A stretch of 64,000 nucleotides of DNA from Bradyrhizobium sp. RP6 (lineage in GTDB: Bacteria; Pseudomonadota; Alphaproteobacteria; Rhizobiales; Xanthobacteraceae), in the NCBI RefSeq assembly GCF_003837805.1, contig NZ_RQIT01000018.1, positions 83,218-147,217 of the forward strand, given 5' to 3'. The position numbers and the translations under genes were made by a program. This document shows positions 20,846 to 30,662 of this stretch, in pieces. The stretch's first letter is position 1. Each line of letters starts with the position of its first letter. A model generated the notes under the pieces. That model had not been told where the DNA came from. It searched no databases and saw nothing but the letters and a program-made list of their open reading frames with translations.

Positions 20846-21964
20846 TCAATTTCTCTCGTTGCGACCGGAGCTGGCAGTCAGGCCGGTCAGGTTGAACACA
20901 CGCTTGGGGATGATTTCGCCATTGCCGACTTCGGCAAGCGCGAGAAGCCGGCCTGCCACCGTGACATAGACTGTGCCGCTACAAGTGGGCGCATCCCGTC
21001 CGCGCAACAAAACGGCTTGGCCCCGATGGAGCCTTGCCGCATCAGCCCGAGTGACGGCCAGTGCCGGGATGTCGTCCAGCGCGGTCTCAACGGGCAAAAG
21101 CGCGTCGGCGAGGCTGCCCTCGCCGGACGCGGCTCTATCGCACAAACCCTCCAACTGATCCAGCGGAATCATGTCGTTCTCGCCAAATGGGCCGACCAGG
21201 GTCCGCCGCAGCGCGCAGATATGGCCGTAAGTGCCGAGAATCCGGCCCATATCGCGGGCCAGGGCTCGGACATAGGTGCCCTTGCCGCATTCGGCCTCGA
21301 ATACGGCCCGGTCCTTATCTGGTTGATCTACAAGGGTTAAATGATGAATCTCGACCGGCCGGGGGGCCAGTTCCACGACCTCGCCGTCGCGGGCAAGGTC
21401 GTAGGCGCGCTCGCCCTGGACCTTGATTGCGGAATAGCGCGGCGGAATCTGCTCGATCACCCCGGTGAAGCGCGGCAGGAGGGCCAGGATGGCGTCCCGG
21501 GCCGGGCGCTGGTCGGAGGTTGCAGTGACGCGGCCCTCGATGTCGTCGGTATCGCGCTCCTCGCCCCAGCAGACCGTGAACTGGTAGCGCTTGCGGCCAT
21601 CCATCACGAAGGGGACGGTCTTGGTGGCTTCGCCGAGTGCGATCGGCAGCCCGCCCGAGGCGAGCGGATCGAGCGTACCGGCGTGGCCGGCGCGCTTGGC
21701 GTTGAACAGGCGCTTGAGCACGGCAACCGCCTGCGTCGAGGTCATGCCGATCGGCTTGTCGAGCACGACCCAGCCATGGACGTCGCGGCGGTCTCGGCGC
21801 GGCTGGTTGCCCTTCTGCTGCTTGGCGCGTGGATCGTTGTTGACGCGGCGCGGCTCCTGATGCGGCCGGGCATCGCTTCCCAACTCCGCGAAATTATTCT
21901 TCTGCACATCGCGCTGATCGGCATCGCTGCCGCCGATCGTGTCGTGAGCCGGGTCCATCGTCAT
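20846..21964 (-). CDS. truB: tRNA pseudouridine(55) synthase TruB
   Basis: Forms pseudouridine 55 in the tRNA T-arm. The catalytic Asp is in RAGHAGTLDPLASG (about residue 100), and GWVVLDKPIGMTST begins the fold. A polar N-terminal extension of about 60 residues (QEPRRVNNDPRAKQQKGNQPRRDRR) precedes the core, which is long for the family; starts inside the extension cannot be excluded. The ATG overlaps the rbfA stop as ATGA. Confidence 0.94.
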   Translation of the reverse strand: MTMDPAHDTIGGSDADQRDVQKNNFAELGSDARPHQEPRRVNNDPRAKQQKGNQPRRDRRDVHGWVVLDKPIGMTSTQAVAVLKRLFNAKRAGHAGTLDPLASGGLPIALGEATKTVPFVMDGRKRYQFTVCWGEERDTDDIEGRVTATSDQRPARDAILALLPRFTGVIEQIPPRYSAIKVQGERAYDLARDGEVVELAPRPVEIHHLTLVDQPDKDRAVFEAECGKGTYVRALARDMGRILGTYGHICALRRTLVGPFGENDMIPLDQLEGLCDRAASGEGSLADALLPVETALDDIPALAVTRADAARLHRGQAVLLRGRDAPTCSGTVYVTVAGRLLALAEVGNGEIIPKRVFNLTGLTASSGRNERN

Positions 21965-22431
21965 TGCTCTTCTTCCCGATCCGAAGCCGGATTCTGTTCC
22001 AGGTCCTTGTCCAGATCTTTGTCCAGGTCTTTGTCCAAGTCCTTCTGCACCGCAGGTGTTCGCAAAAGCTTCTCGATCCGTTCCGCTTCGTCGAATCGCT
22101 CGTCGACGCGGAAGCGAATGTCAGGTGCAAATTTCAGGTTAACGCGCCGCGCGATCTCGCCGCGCAGGAATTTCTTGTTGCGCTCGAGCGCCGCGATGAC
22201 GATTTCGGTGTCGCGGCCACCGAGCGGCATCACGTAGACCGTCGCGAGCTTCAGGTCGGGCGACATCCGCACCTCCGGCACGGTGATGATGTGACCTTCG
22301 AGATCCGCATCATGCACATTGCCTTGCGCCAGAATGTCGGCCATCGCGTGGCGAACCTGCTCGCCGACGCGCAACTGACGCTGCGAGCCCCCGCCGGGCG
22401 CGGAACTCTTCTTCTGATGATGGCGTGGCAT
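21961..22431 (-). CDS. rbfA: 30S ribosome-binding factor RbfA
   Basis: Cold-response maturation factor for the 16S rRNA 5' end. The 156-residue protein has the RbfA KH-like core (LRVGEQVRHAMADILAQG, then ITVPEVRMSPDLKLATVYVMPLGG). The tail is unusual: from about residue 133 it reads as repeats of Asp-Leu-Asp-Lys ending EQNPASDREEEQ. The repeat comes from a 12-base DNA tandem at about 22000-22043 and is likely disordered. Overlaps truB by ATGA. Confidence 0.94.
   Translation of the reverse strand: MPRHHQKKSSAPGGGSQRQLRVGEQVRHAMADILAQGNVHDADLEGHIITVPEVRMSPDLKLATVYVMPLGGRDTEIVIAALERNKKFLRGEIARRVNLKFAPDIRFRVDERFDEAERIEKLLRTPAVQKDLDKDLDKDLDKDLEQNPASDREEEQ
22000..22043 (-). repeat. 12-base tandem repeat coding the RbfA tail
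   Basis: About three and a half copies of a unit resembling ccaggtctttgt run head to tail, each giving Asp-Leu-Asp-Lys on the minus strand. Unit identity is high but not perfect. Copy number is multiple-of-three safe, so expansion or contraction would keep the rbfA frame. Confidence 0.75.
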
Positions 22432-22506
22432 TCTCGAAAATTACCTCGTCATGCCCGTACTTGGGACACGGGCATTGTCGTTTTCCTGTTGAAACGAAGA
22501 GGGGTG

Positions 22507-22530
22507 GATGGCCGGAAAAATCCGGCCATC
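22507..22530. other. Perfect 10-base-pair hairpin between infB and rbfA
   Basis: gatggccgga aaaa tccggccatc is a perfect inverted repeat in the 153-base infB-rbfA gap. No U-tract follows in the minus direction, so it is not a standard terminator; it could be a processing or stabilising stem. The rest of the gap shows nothing else. Confidence 0.5.
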
Positions 22531-22584
22531 GCACTCCCGCAATCTCAGTTCAAAAAGATCCGAACGCTTCGGTAAGATTTGGAC

Positions 22585-25293
22585 TTACAGGGAGCGCTGG
22601 ATCGTCTCCACGCGATAACACTCGATCACGTCGCCGACACGCATGTCGTGGTAGCTCTCGAAGGCCATGCCGCATTCCTGGCCCGACTGGACTTCCTTCA
22701 CTTCGTCCTTGAAGCGCTTCAGCGTCGACAGCTTGCCTTCGTGCACCACGACGTTGTCGCGGATCAGGCGCACATTGGCGCCGCGTTCCACGGTGCCGTC
22801 GGTGACGCGGCAGCCGGCGACCTTGCCGACCTTGGAGATGTTGAAGATCTCCAGGATCTCGGCATTGCCCAGCATGGTTTCGCGCAAGGTCGGCGCGAGC
22901 AGGCCGCTCATCGCCTTCTTCACGTCGTCCACGAGGTCGTAGATGATGTTGTAGTAGCGGATCTCGATGCCGTTGCGCTTGGCGGCCGCAGCGGCTTCCT
23001 TGTTCGCACGAACCGAGAAGCCGATGATCGCGGCGTTGAAGCCTTCGGCCAGCGTCACGTCGGATTCAGAGATACCGCCGACGCCGGCATGCAGGATGCG
23101 GGCTGCGACTTCGTCGGTGCCGAGCTTCTCCAGCGAGCCGAGGATCGCTTCCAGCGAGCCCTGCACGTCGGCCTTGACGATCAGCGGGAATTCCTTACGG
23201 CCCGCCGTCTTCAATTGCGACATCATCTGCTCGAGCGAGCCGCGCATGCCGGAGATCGAGGCTGCCGCGTTCTCGCGCTTCTGGTGCGCGCGGTAGCTGG
23301 TGACCTGACGGGCGCGGGCTTCGTTCTCGACCACTGCGAGACGATCGCCGGCTTCGGGCGGACCGTTGAAGCCGAGCACTTCGACCGGCACCGAGGGACC
23401 TGCCTCCTGCACGGTCTCGCCCTGATCCGAGATCAAGGCGCGGACACGGCCCATTTCGGCACCGGCGACGATGATGTCGCCCACGCGAAGCGTGCCGCGC
23501 TGCACCAGCACGGTCGCGACCGGACCACGGCCGCGATCGAGCTTGGCCTCGATCACGGTGCCTTCGGCCGGACGCTGCGAATTGGTCTTCAGGTCGAGGA
23601 TTTCGGCCTGGAGGGCGATCATCTCGAGCAGCTTGTCGAGATTGGTCTTGTTCTTGGCGGACACCTCGACGTCGACGACCTCGCCGCCGAAGGACTCCAC
23701 CTGCACCTCGTGCTGGAGCAGCTCGGTGCGCACGCGCTCGGGCTTGGCGTCGGGCTTGTCGATCTTGTTGATGGCAACGATGATCGGCACCCGCGCCGCC
23801 TTGGCGTGGTTGATGGCTTCGACCGTCTGCGGCATCACGCCGTCATCGGCCGCGACCACCAGCACGACGATGTCGGTGACCTTGGCGCCACGGGCGCGCA
23901 TCGCGGTGAACGCGGCGTGGCCGGGCGTGTCGATGAAGGTGATCTTCTTGCCGCTTTCGGGCGACACCACCTGATAGGCGCCGATGTGCTGGGTGATGCC
24001 GCCGGCCTCGCCGGAGACGACGTTGGCGTGGCGGAGTGCGTCGAGCAGCGAAGTCTTGCCGTGGTCGACGTGACCCATCACGGTCACGACGGGCGAGCGC
24101 GTCTCGGTGTCGGTGGAATCGTCGACGGTGTCGAACAGGCCTTCTTCGACGTCCGACGCGGCAACGCGTTTGACGGTGTGGCCCAGTTCTTCGGCGATCA
24201 GCTGCGCGGTGTCGGCGTCGATCACGTCGGTGATCTTGTGCATCGCGCCCTGCTTCATCAGCATGCGGATGACGTCGACCGCGCGCTCGGCCATGCGGTT
24301 GGCGAGCTCCTGGATGGTGATCGCTTCCGGAATGACCACCTCGCGGATGAGCTTTTCCTTCGGCTCGTTCGAGGCATGGCCCTTCAGGCGCTGGGTGCGG
24401 CGGCGGAACGAGGCGATCGAGCGCTCGCGCACCTCGTCGGCGTTGAGCGCGGTGACCACGGTGAGGCGGCCGCGCTCTTTCTGCGGGCCGGGCTTGTGGG
24501 TGGTCTTGGGCGGAGGCACGGGACGCGCGGCGCCGCCGGGACCGCGCCGGATCTGACGCGGAGCCTCGTCCTCATCGGGCTCGGCTGCAACTGCGGGGCC
24601 GCGACCTGCCGGTGCACCCGGACGCTGCGCGGTCGTCGTCGCGGGACGCGCCGTCGTGGTTCCCGGGCGGGTCGTGGGGGTTCCTGGCCGGGCCGCGGGG
24701 GCGCCGGGCCGCGGCGCGGGCGACGCCGGTGCAGCGGTTGCGGGACGCGCGGCCGATGTCGGCTGCTCGCCTTCGCCAAACCGCTTCTTGGCCTCGGTCT
24801 CTGCCTTCCGCTTGGCTTCGTCCTCGTGGCGATGGCGCTCGTCCTCGGCCTTGCGGCGGGCTTCGGCGGCTTCGCGCTCGGCGCGTTCGGCGGCCTCGCG
24901 GACCGCGCGGCGCTGGGCCTCTTCCTCGGCCTGGCGGCGTTCTTCGACTTCGCGCAGCTTGGCATCGGCCAGCGCGCTGGCCCGGGCCGAACGCTCGTCC
25001 TCGGTCAGGGTGCGCAACACCACGCCGGAACCGGCGTTGCGAGGCGGGGCGGGCGGAGCCGGGCGCGACGGCGCGGCGGGTGCGGCCGGCGCCGGCTTCG
25101 CAGCCACCTCAGGCACGTGCGGCTCGGGACCATCGCCAATGCGGCGCTTGCCGCGCTTCTCGACCACGACCTGCTTGCTGCGGCCATGGCTGAAGCTCTG
25201 GCGCACGGTCCCCGTTTCGACGCGCGGCTTGAGCGATAGCGTCTTGCTCGGAACGCTCAGCTTCTTGTCGCCAGGGGTCTTGGTATCAACCAT
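22585..25293 (-). CDS. infB: Translation initiation factor IF-2
   Basis: GTPase that brings initiator tRNA to the 30S subunit. The 902-residue protein has a long N-terminal region: a Lys/Ser-rich start, an Ala-Pro stretch, an Arg/Glu/Ala coiled-coil-like segment (about 90-170) and a Pro/Ala/Arg/Thr low-complexity stretch (about 180-235). Then come the IF2_N segment, the G domain (VMGHVDHGKTSLLDAL at about 411, DTPGHAAF, NKIDKPDA) and the IF2-specific C-domains ending VIECYRVETIQRSL. GGATTAGGA precedes the ATG. The order nusA-ylxR-infB-rbfA is the conserved one. Confidence 0.98.
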   Translation of the reverse strand: MVDTKTPGDKKLSVPSKTLSLKPRVETGTVRQSFSHGRSKQVVVEKRGKRRIGDGPEPHVPEVAAKPAPAAPAAPSRPAPPAPPRNAGSGVVLRTLTEDERSARASALADAKLREVEERRQAEEEAQRRAVREAAERAEREAAEARRKAEDERHRHEDEAKRKAETEAKKRFGEGEQPTSAARPATAAPASPAPRPGAPAARPGTPTTRPGTTTARPATTTAQRPGAPAGRGPAVAAEPDEDEAPRQIRRGPGGAARPVPPPKTTHKPGPQKERGRLTVVTALNADEVRERSIASFRRRTQRLKGHASNEPKEKLIREVVIPEAITIQELANRMAERAVDVIRMLMKQGAMHKITDVIDADTAQLIAEELGHTVKRVAASDVEEGLFDTVDDSTDTETRSPVVTVMGHVDHGKTSLLDALRHANVVSGEAGGITQHIGAYQVVSPESGKKITFIDTPGHAAFTAMRARGAKVTDIVVLVVAADDGVMPQTVEAINHAKAARVPIIVAINKIDKPDAKPERVRTELLQHEVQVESFGGEVVDVEVSAKNKTNLDKLLEMIALQAEILDLKTNSQRPAEGTVIEAKLDRGRGPVATVLVQRGTLRVGDIIVAGAEMGRVRALISDQGETVQEAGPSVPVEVLGFNGPPEAGDRLAVVENEARARQVTSYRAHQKRENAAASISGMRGSLEQMMSQLKTAGRKEFPLIVKADVQGSLEAILGSLEKLGTDEVAARILHAGVGGISESDVTLAEGFNAAIIGFSVRANKEAAAAAKRNGIEIRYYNIIYDLVDDVKKAMSGLLAPTLRETMLGNAEILEIFNISKVGKVAGCRVTDGTVERGANVRLIRDNVVVHEGKLSTLKRFKDEVKEVQSGQECGMAFESYHDMRVGDVIECYRVETIQRSL

Positions 25294-25363
25294 TCAGCAG
25301 TCCTAATCCTGATTTATCGGTGTTGTGCGTTGCCGCACCGTCCAATTGGGTCGTCGTTGTCTC

Positions 25364-26047
25364 TCAGAAATCCTGGCCGTGCTTTTCGGCAGTCTTGTCA
25401 TCGTCCGCCATCCGGTATCGGACCAGCATCTGGCTACGTGACAGGAATGACCTGCTCGCCGGGCCCGCGAGCAGCGCAGCATGTATCACATTTGACCGGG
25501 TGAGTGCCAAATCCAATTCTATCGATTTCAGAGCGGTTACGACGGGAATCTGCGGCTGAGCGCCGCGATTTCCGACATTTTGACGCGCCAGCATGTCCAA
25601 TTTGCGGATTCCGTCCGCGGCCCCGTCGCTGGCATGGATCAGGACCTCGACCGTGCCTTCCCGAAGGGCGCTCTCGACCTTGCCGAAGCCGGCCACGACC
25701 TGGCCCGCCTTGGCGGCGATCCCAAGGGCTTCCGTCACGCTCCGAACCAGGAGCGCCTCGATGTCGGCGGGAAGCGTCTGAGGGATGCGCAGGTCGCGCT
25801 TGAAGGCCTTGCTAAATTGGTGACGACGAACGGCTTCTGCAACCACCTTGCGTGAGGCGGTGATCCACATGCCGCGTCCGGGCAGCTTGCGCTTGAGATC
25901 GGGAACCACCTCGCCTTGCGGCGATACGACGAAGCGGATCAGCTCGTCGATGGGGCGGACCTCGCGACTGACCGCGCACATGCGCATGGTCGCGGACCTC
26001 TTGGTCCGCGGCCCATGGTCGAGTTCGCTGTCAATGCTGGCGAGCAT
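25364..26047 (-). CDS. YlxR (DUF448)-YlxQ (L7Ae-like) fusion, RNA-binding protein
   Basis: 227 residues. The first part (about 20-95) is the YlxR fold: RMCAVSREVRPIDELIRFV and PGRGMWITASRKVV. The second (about 105-200) resembles the L7Ae/YlxQ fold: ALGIAAKAGQVVAGFGKVE and EVLIHASDGA. The fusion is usual in Alphaproteobacteria, where it sits between nusA and infB. YlxR of Gram-positives binds RNase P RNA; the role here is not known. GAGGAGG lies 10-16 bases upstream of the chosen ATG. Confidence 0.88.
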   Translation of the reverse strand: MLASIDSELDHGPRTKRSATMRMCAVSREVRPIDELIRFVVSPQGEVVPDLKRKLPGRGMWITASRKVVAEAVRRHQFSKAFKRDLRIPQTLPADIEALLVRSVTEALGIAAKAGQVVAGFGKVESALREGTVEVLIHASDGAADGIRKLDMLARQNVGNRGAQPQIPVVTALKSIELDLALTRSNVIHAALLAGPASRSFLSRSQMLVRYRMADDDKTAEKHGQDF

Positions 26048-26070
26048 CCGGGCGACATCCTCCTCGGCCC

Positions 26071-27681
<1,611 letters not shown>

Positions 27682-27683
27682 GG

Positions 27684-28439
27684 CTAGTCTCCTTGGTCAG
27701 GCTCGATCTCGCCCCGCCGCGCGCGTTCGGCGGCCAGGCGATGTTTCTTCGTATTGGTCGGGGCCGGCTTCTTCTTCGGCTTGGTGTTCTTGGTGATCTT
27801 CGCACTGATCTCCGCGTGCGGTGCAGCCGGCGGCTCCAGTCCGAGATCCCTGCGCATCTTGCGCTCCTCGGCCTTGCCGCGGCGCATGGATTCCGCGATC
27901 AGCTCGTCGGTCAGCACCAGCCGTGCCTCGCCGATATCCTCCATGGTCAGGAGAACGTCGGCATCGTCGCCGGCCTTGGCATCGTCGCGATGCAGATGCA
28001 CGCGGTCGCCTTCGACGGCACCGAGCGTGCCGCGGAAGCGCTTCCGCCCCTCATGCGCGACCGCCATCTCGATCTTCACCAGATGTCCGGAATAGCGCTC
28101 GAAATCGGAGCGGCGCACCAGCGGGCGGTCGATCCCCGGCGAGGAGATCTCCAGCCGGTAAGCGCGATCGATGGGATCGGCGACGTCGAGCACGGGTGAC
28201 AATGCCCGCGAGATCGCCTCGCAATCCTCGATCTGCATCGAGCCGTCCGGCCGTTCGGCCATGATCTGCACGGTGCAGCCGGCCTCCCCGGAAATGCGGA
28301 TCCGCACCAGACGGTAGCCCATACCCTGGAGCACGGGAGCAGCCACCGCGGACACCCGTGCCGCGACGCCCGGCTCGACCACGAGCCGCGGCTCGGCCAA
28401 CAATTCGGCATCCGTGGAACCAGGGTTCGGCTCGGTCAT
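27684..28439 (-). CDS. rimP: Ribosome maturation factor RimP
   Basis: 30S assembly factor; first gene of the run. The core (about 20-185) has SPVLDVADPIDRAYRLEISSPGIDRPL, the family signature. A basic tail of about 45 residues (KITKNTKPKKKPAPTNTKKHR) extends it to 251, longer than the usual 150-200 and in keeping with alphaproteobacterial forms. A promoter and a terminator-like hairpin lie upstream, so expression is probably attenuated in its leader. Confidence 0.93.
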   Translation of the reverse strand: MTEPNPGSTDAELLAEPRLVVEPGVAARVSAVAAPVLQGMGYRLVRIRISGEAGCTVQIMAERPDGSMQIEDCEAISRALSPVLDVADPIDRAYRLEISSPGIDRPLVRRSDFERYSGHLVKIEMAVAHEGRKRFRGTLGAVEGDRVHLHRDDAKAGDDADVLLTMEDIGEARLVLTDELIAESMRRGKAEERKMRRDLGLEPPAAPHAEISAKITKNTKPKKKPAPTNTKKHRLAAERARRGEIEPDQGD

Positions 28440-28550
28440 GTCCAGGGTCGGGGCGCTCGATGGTTAAGGCTTGGTTACGACTTCAAAGCCCGTTTCGGAA
28501 CTCTCCCGACAGCGCGTCGGGCCGCATCTTTCGCCAAGCCGCGTTCAGGT

Positions 28551-28583
28551 AATAAAAAAGAGCGGGTCCTTGCGGGCCCACTC
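28551..28583 (-). terminator. Intrinsic terminator in the rimP leader, attenuator candidate
   Basis: On the minus strand GAGTGGGCCC GCAA GGACCCGCTC (28560-28583) pairs almost completely (one wobble, one mismatch) around a GCAA tetraloop, then TTTTTTATT. It lies downstream of a promoter and about 110 bases before rimP, so transcripts must read through it to reach rimP-nusA. Confidence 0.8.
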
Positions 28584-28621
28584 TCACTACGCGGATCGTA
28601 TGAGAAGATGAATTCGCGCTG

Positions 28622-28649
28622 ATATAGCGCTTTCCGCCCGCCCGGACAA
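28622..28649 (-). promoter_or_regulatory. Housekeeping-type promoter of the rimP operon
   Basis: On the minus strand TTGTCC (28644-28649), 16 bases and CTATAT (28622-28627) give a plausible -35/-10 pair. The start of transcription would be near 28614, yielding a leader of about 175 bases. Confidence 0.55.
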
Positions 28650-28798
28650 GGCCCATCGCAGCGGGAACGGGGCCTTTTTGCGCCGATCTGCGGACCCTGC
28701 GCAACGCTTCATTCATCAAGCAGGCCTAAATTCCCCGATCGTGGGGCGGCTTGAACCAAGGGCGCACCCGCGGCGTGCCCCGTTCGAGTTGCGTTTTC

Positions 28799-29881
28799 AT
28801 GACCGTTGCCACGTCGCTCATTCCTGGATTGGACGATATCGTCAAACGCGGCGATCCGCGGCGACGCGGCGAGATCGCGCGGGCCATCGCCCAGTTGTTC
28901 CTCCAGGATGCGGAGAAGCTCCGCCCCGAGTTGATCGATCTCTTCGACAATCTCCTGATCGATCTGGTCCCGCATGCCGAGCTGGCCTCGCGCGTCGATC
29001 TGGCCGAGCGCTTTTCGCACCTGAACAACGCGCCGCCGCACCTGGTCAATCAGCTCGCGCGCGAAAACGAGATCATGGTGGCCGGTCCCGTACTGCGCCG
29101 CTCGCCCGTGCTCGACGACGCGGCTCTCGTGGAGATCGCGCGCCTGAAAGGCCAGGACCATCTGCTGGCGATGACGGAGCGCCCGGTCTTGTCTCCCGTC
29201 GTCACCGACGTGCTGGTCGAGCGCGGCGATCGCGACGTGGTGCGCCGCGCCGCAGGCAATTCCGGTGCGGTGTTCTCGCCGGGCAGCTATTCCGAGATGA
29301 TCAAGCGCGCGGCGCAGGACGGTGTGCTGACGCTCAAGATCGGCCAGCGCAACGACCTCTCCGGCGAGCACCTGAAACAGCTTCTCGACGGGACGCTCGA
29401 CGTCATCCGCCGCCGCCTCTCCAGCGTGGTCAATCCCGCGCGAAAGGCCGAGATCAAGCGTGCGATGGCGGCTATCGAGGAAGCCGCGCGCCCGCCGGGC
29501 CCGCGCCGCGATTTCTCGGGCGCGCAGCGCACGGTGCTCGCCTTGCATCGAGAGGGCCATCTCGGCGAAAGCGCGTTGCTCGGTTTCGCCAAGGCGCACA
29601 AATACGAGGAATCGATCGCCTCGCTCTCGGCGATGTCCGGCGTTCGCCTCTCGATCCTCGACCGTCTGATCGCGGGCGATCGCTACGATCCGCTTCTGAT
29701 CCTGGGCCGCGTGCTCAATCTCGGCTGGCCCACGGTGCGCGCGCTCATCCTGCTCTGGTACGGTCCGCAACGCACGCCCGCCGATGCCGACATCGAGGCC
29801 GCGCGCGTGAACTTCACGCGCTTGATGCCGACGACCGCCGAACGCGTCGTGAATTTCTGGCGCAACCGGCAGACGATTTAA
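28799..29881 (+). CDS. DUF2336-type protein
   Basis: A 360-residue alpha-helical protein (TSLIPGLDDIVKRGDPRRRGEIARAIAQLF at the start; cytosolic, no signal peptide). The repeat-like helices around LSPVVTDVLVERGDRDVVRRAAGN are typical of the DUF2336 family of Alphaproteobacteria. Its function is not known. The start at 28799 is used because the extra 16 codons of a longer frame (from 28751) look non-coding. It stands alone, divergent from rimP. Confidence 0.8.
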   Translation: MTVATSLIPGLDDIVKRGDPRRRGEIARAIAQLFLQDAEKLRPELIDLFDNLLIDLVPHAELASRVDLAERFSHLNNAPPHLVNQLARENEIMVAGPVLRRSPVLDDAALVEIARLKGQDHLLAMTERPVLSPVVTDVLVERGDRDVVRRAAGNSGAVFSPGSYSEMIKRAAQDGVLTLKIGQRNDLSGEHLKQLLDGTLDVIRRRLSSVVNPARKAEIKRAMAAIEEAARPPGPRRDFSGAQRTVLALHREGHLGESALLGFAKAHKYEESIASLSAMSGVRLSILDRLIAGDRYDPLLILGRVLNLGWPTVRALILLWYGPQRTPADADIEAARVNFTRLMPTTAERVVNFWRNRQTI

Positions 29882-29898
29882 AGAACAGGCTTTGTCGT

Positions 29899-29935
29899 CA
29901 TGGCCGGGACAAGCCCGGGCATCACGATTGCGGGT
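29899..29935. repeat. Partial dispersed repeat (catggccggg type)
   Basis: tcatggccgggacaagcccgggcatcacga matches the core of the repeats at 8941, 11687 and 48022. It lies between the converging DUF2336 and trmB genes. Confidence 0.5.
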
Positions 29936-29951
29936 GGATCGCGCCAAAAAA

Positions 29952-30662
29952 TCACACCCGCCTGAACCGCAGATAAGCCGCCTTACGTCCCTCCCGCGCG
30001 GCCTTCCGGCCGTAGCGCGTCATGGTGTAGCCCGGCCAAGGCTGCCGGAAATCATCGGCGCGTTCGGCGAGCCAGACGAAGTCCTGCGAGCGCGCAAGAT
30101 GCGACAGCGTCCAGGCGCAGTAATCGTCGATGTCACAGACGAAGCGGAACTCGCCGCCGCTTCGGAGCACGCGTGCCATCGCGGCGATCGTCCGGTCCTG
30201 GACGAAGCGCCGCTTCCAGTGTCGCCGCTTCGGCCAGGGATCGGGATGGATCAGGTCGATCCGCGCCAGCGAGCCCTTTGGCAGCCAGGCCAGGAGCTCG
30301 GCGGCATCGCCCGCGAACAGGCGGATATTGCCGATGTTGGCGGCCTCGATCTGCGCGAGGATCTTCGCCATGCCGTTGACATAGGGCTCGCAGCCGATGA
30401 AGCCGGTGGTCGGGAAGGACGTCGCCTCGGCCGCAAGATGCTCACCGCCGCCGAAGCCGATCTCGAGCCTGACCTCTTGGGCCGCGGGATCGAAGATGTC
30501 GCGCGCATCCGCCGGCGCCTCACCGTCGATATCGAGCGCAAGATGCGGCAGCAGTTGCTCGATCAACCCGGCCTGGTGCTGCCGGAGCTTGTGGCCCTTG
30601 CGGCGCCCGAAGAAGGCGCGCTCGCTGTCGTCGCGATCGGGGTCTGATTTGCGTTCGCTCAT
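29952..30662 (-). CDS. trmB: tRNA (guanine-N7-)-methyltransferase TrmB
   Basis: Makes m7G46 in tRNA from SAM. The 236-residue protein has the SAM loop EIGFGGGEHL (about residues 69-78), FIGCEPYVNGMAKIL and the catalytic-region DLIHPDPWPKRRHWKRRF, the family hallmark. Its ATG overlaps the M20 peptidase stop as ATGA, so translation is coupled to that gene. Confidence 0.95.
   Translation of the reverse strand: MSERKSDPDRDDSERAFFGRRKGHKLRQHQAGLIEQLLPHLALDIDGEAPADARDIFDPAAQEVRLEIGFGGGEHLAAEATSFPTTGFIGCEPYVNGMAKILAQIEAANIGNIRLFAGDAAELLAWLPKGSLARIDLIHPDPWPKRRHWKRRFVQDRTIAAMARVLRSGGEFRFVCDIDDYCAWTLSHLARSQDFVWLAERADDFRQPWPGYTMTRYGRKAAREGRKAAYLRFRRV

Larger units (their letters stand above)
28440..28798. 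other. rimP leader and divergent promoter region
   Basis: About 360 bases between divergent rimP and the DUF2336-type gene. It holds a minus-strand promoter (28622-28649) and an intrinsic terminator (28551-28583), followed by about 110 bases of leader up to rimP. Short reading frames across it look non-coding. Confidence 0.6.

Noticed and set aside
22579..25239. An 886-residue plus-strand frame opposite infB
   Set aside because: Same cause: the mirror of infB, rich in repeated His/Asp/Leu and Gly/Arg tracts, no recognisable domain.
28483..28719. A 78-residue minus-strand frame across the rimP leader
   Set aside because: It spans the promoter and the terminator hairpin, so it cannot be made as one protein from that transcript; the conserved-looking bases are better explained as RNA structure. 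A short leader peptide is not excluded.
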